A DNA stretch of 9,592 bases. Origin: Bacteroidota bacterium. GTDB taxonomy: Bacteria; Bacteroidota; Bacteroidia; Bacteroidales; 4484-276. The notes below the pieces were generated by a model. The model saw only the letters and a list, made by a program, of their open reading frames with translations. It searched no databases and was not told the DNA's origin. Shown here one piece after another: positions 8,016-9,592 of this stretch. The position numbers were made by a program, and so were the translations under genes. Numbering within the stretch: the first letter of the stretch is position 1; every line of letters starts with the position of its first letter. The DNA is taken from the NCBI GenBank assembly GCA_013203545.1, contig JABMQA010000228.1:1-9592 (forward strand), given 5' to 3'.

Positions 8016-8194
8016 AAAGTTTAGCCTGAAGATTTACCTGGAATATTTTTAAATTGTCTGATTATGTTTATGATAAATATTATTCTTATGGACACAATAA
8101 TACAACAATATTTTGTAGAAATCAAATCCCGATTTAAAAGTTCATGGTGGTACTTCAATATTTTTTCTATTTTCGCTTTTCAAGCTGAAAAGTT
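8016..8194. other. Divergent intergenic region between HTCC and GNAT-like gene
   Basis: These 179 AT-rich bases separate two start codons on opposite strands, so promoters for both genes should lie here. I looked for the Bacteroidota TTG...TAnnTTTG promoter on both strands and found only near matches (for example TATTTTG at about 8129-8135, plus strand), so no promoter is called. No long inverted repeat marks an operator for the AraC-type regulator. Confidence 0.5.
8176..8192 (+). promoter_or_regulatory. Small hairpin just before the GNAT-like gene start
   Basis: CTTTTC (8176-8181) and GAAAAG (8187-8192) form a perfect 6-bp stem with a 5-base loop, ending 2 bases before the ATG at 8195. It covers the ribosome-binding region and could damp translation, but the stem is AT-rich and may be chance. 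No Shine-Dalgarno is evident. Confidence 0.3.
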
Positions 8195-9382
8195 ATGTCA
8201 GAAAGGAAAGATTTTACATTAATTGAAGTATCCGATCAACAGACAAAAAGGGAATTTTTAAATTTTCCGTCGCGGCTTTATAAACATGAAAAAAATTGGA
8301 TCAGGCCGCTGGATCAGGATATTGAAGCCATATTTGATAAAAAGAAGAATAAACTTTTTCGTCAGGGCGAGGCTATAAGGTGGATACTTAAAGATGATAC
8401 CGGTAAAACCATCGGAAGGGTAGCTGTTTTTTACAATAAAAACACTGCCAGTGCCAATGACCAGCCCACAGGTGGTATGGGTTTTTTTGATTGCATCGAT
8501 AACCGGGAAGCTGCGTTCTATTTGTTCGATGCCTCTAAAAAGTGGCTTGAAGAAAAAGGTATGGAAGCCATGGAGGGCCCTATATGTTTTGGAGAACGCG
8601 ACAGCTTTTGGGGGTGTCTTGTTGATGGATTTACCGAACCGCTTTACAATATGCCTTACAATTTTCCCTACTATCAGGAATTGTTCGAATCGTACGGATT
8701 TCAGAATTATTTTAATCAATATACATACCATCGCAAAATAGAGGAGGGTGGTATCAGTCCTTTGATCAGGGAGAAAGCTGAGCGTGTTTTCGGTAATCCG
8801 GATTACTCATTTGAAATGATAAGTTGGAAAAACAATGAAAAATTCGCTGAGGATTTTATGACCATCTATAACAAGGGGTGGGCGCGTTTCACTGGAGTAA
8901 AAAAGATCACAAAGACCCATGCCCTGGCATTACTAAAAAAGATGCGTCCGGTCATGGATACCCGCCTGGTTTATTTTGCCTATTATAAAGATGAACCCGT
9001 CGCTTTCTTTATCATGATGCCGGATATTTACCAGATCATCAGGAAGCTCAATGGAAAGTTCGGCTGGATCCAAAAGCTGCTTTTTTTGTACCATCTCCGT
9101 GTAAAAAAAACCTGTACACGAATTATCGGACGTATTTTCGGTATCGTTCCCGAGCACCAGGGCAAAGGTTTGGAAGCGGGACTGGTCCTGGCATTCGAAA
9201 AAGTGGTGTTAAAACCGGAGCTTCCATACACAGATCTGGAACTTAACTGGATCGGGGATTTTAACCCTGCCATGATGAAAGTATGTGAGCAAATCGGATC
9301 CAGAATTTACAAAACCCATGTTACTTACCGGTATCTTTTCGACAGGGACAAACCGTTTAAACGGGCAAGGAGGGTGAATTAA
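8195..9382 (+). CDS. GNAT-superfamily N-acetyltransferase-like protein (YghO-like)
   Basis: A 395-residue complete frame, ATG at 8195 to TAA at 9380-9382, cytoplasmic by lack of a signal peptide or convincing membrane helix. The C-terminal third carries GNAT features: beta-strand plus pyrophosphate loop (FGIVPEHQGKGLEAGLVLAF, about 315-334, where QGKG matches the Q/R-x-x-G-x-G/A acetyl-CoA loop) and a following motif with Asn357 and an IG...YKTHVTYRYLF ending typical of the family's last strands. The middle holds the block EGPICFGERDSFWGCLVDGF (127-146) and the downstream MPYNFPYY and LFESYGFQ motifs, which I recognise from the YghO-like family, sometimes misnamed dATP pyrophosphohydrolase. 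The N-terminal half may be a second, degenerate GNAT fold. Acceptor substrate is unknown. It is divergent from the sensor gene and probably monocistronic within the window. Confidence 0.75.
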   Translation: MSERKDFTLIEVSDQQTKREFLNFPSRLYKHEKNWIRPLDQDIEAIFDKKKNKLFRQGEAIRWILKDDTGKTIGRVAVFYNKNTASANDQPTGGMGFFDCIDNREAAFYLFDASKKWLEEKGMEAMEGPICFGERDSFWGCLVDGFTEPLYNMPYNFPYYQELFESYGFQNYFNQYTYHRKIEEGGISPLIREKAERVFGNPDYSFEMISWKNNEKFAEDFMTIYNKGWARFTGVKKITKTHALALLKKMRPVMDTRLVYFAYYKDEPVAFFIMMPDIYQIIRKLNGKFGWIQKLLFLYHLRVKKTCTRIIGRIFGIVPEHQGKGLEAGLVLAFEKVVLKPELPYTDLELNWIGDFNPAMMKVCEQIGSRIYKTHVTYRYLFDRDKPFKRARRVN

Positions 9383-9412
9383 CGGGAAGAAATGCTTGCT
9401 GACCGCAGAAAA

Positions 9413-9430
9413 TCCGGGTATGTCCGGGTA
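9413..9430. repeat. Short direct repeat TCCGGGTA x2 after the GNAT-like gene
   Basis: TCCGGGTA occurs at 9413-9420 and 9423-9430, a 10-base period, about 30 bases past the stop codon. Downstream, GCCGCTAATTTCGCGAAT (about 9439-9456) and GCCACAAAGACTC (about 9549-9561) resemble fragments of repeats I recall between genes in Bacteroidota. The 9383-9592 stretch has no gene that I can see. Confidence 0.35.
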
Positions 9431-9484
9431 AAAAAGTGAGCCGCTAATTTCGCGAATAGAAGATATAAGTTAAGTTTTTCAAGG

Positions 9485-9511
9485 CAGTTTAAAAAGACGG
9501 AACTGTTTTTT
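9485..9511 (+). terminator. Possible weak intrinsic terminator of the GNAT-like gene
   Basis: CAGTT (9485-9489) pairs with AACTG (9501-9505), extendable by two G-U pairs, with an 11-base loop and six T directly after (9506-9511). The T-tract and its place about 100 bases past the stop fit a terminator, but the stem is short and AT-rich. Confidence 0.3.
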
Positions 9512-9565
9512 GCTTTAATATTGAGACCACTCCGAAAAGTGTTTTTATGCCACAAAGACTCTGGA

Positions 9566-9590
9566 TTTTTTCAGCACAAAACTGAAAAAA
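9566..9590. terminator. Inverted repeat with T/A-run arms at the window end
   Basis: TTTTTTCAG (9566-9574) and CTGAAAAAA (9582-9590) are a perfect 9-bp inverted repeat around a 7-base loop (CACAAAA). The A/T-run arms could form a bidirectional terminator, but only three of the pairs form a potential GC-containing core, so this is weak. The neighbouring gene to the right is not visible. Confidence 0.3.
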
Positions 9591-9592
9591 AA

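Noticed and set aside
8258..8731. A 157-codon minus-strand reading frame
   Set aside because: It is antisense to the GNAT-like gene, whose family motifs on the plus strand show which frame is real.

Overview
The window looks like a piece of an environmental Bacteroidota chromosome (Bacteroidales/Marinilabiliales-like; the exact lineage cannot be placed by eye). The grounds are a hybrid two-component sensor with a Reg_prop/Y_Y_Y sensor half and a C-terminal AraC-type regulator, a very large secreted subtilase carrying a GEVED domain and a WTG...NW...GNWS module typical of type IX-secreted proteins, AT-rich intergenic DNA, and short tandem repeats of a kind common between genes in this phylum.

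Layout. Positions 1-3532 (minus strand) hold one uninterrupted reading frame of about 1177 codons that leaves the window before its stop. It is a secreted S8 (subtilisin-like) serine peptidase with a complete Asp/His/Ser triad, followed by a GEVED domain and a long beta-rich region. It is the largest gene here. A 263-base gap (3533-3795) carries a strong Shine-Dalgarno sequence and two families of short tandem repeats. Positions 3796-8015 (minus strand) hold a hybrid two-component system (HTCC): signal peptide, about 13 Reg_prop propeller repeats, Y_Y_Y domain, one membrane helix, HisKA, HATPase, receiver and AraC-type HTH. The HTCC is split into two overlapping frames (6519-8015 and 3796-6561) by loss of one base in an A7 run at 6652-6658. 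Adding one base restores a single 1406-residue protein. Positions 8195-9382 (plus strand, divergent) hold a 395-residue GNAT/YghO-like protein. The last 210 bases have no gene, only short repeats and weak hairpins.

How the parts may work together. The HTCC lies directly upstream of the peptidase on the same strand, so the peptidase is a plausible target of the sensor. This is inference from position only; no SusC/SusD or glycosidase genes are visible. The GNAT-like gene is divergent and shares only the promoter region.

Most notable points: (i) a GC-rich palindromic element of about 80 bases inserted in frame into the ATP-binding domain of the kinase, reminiscent of Rickettsia palindromic elements; (ii) the single-base frameshift in the HTCC, lying on a U UUU UUG slippery heptamer, which could be an assembly error, a recent mutation or a recoding/phase-variation site; (iii) intergenic 9-bp tandem repeats. 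I see no clear novel defence, mobile or RNA system.
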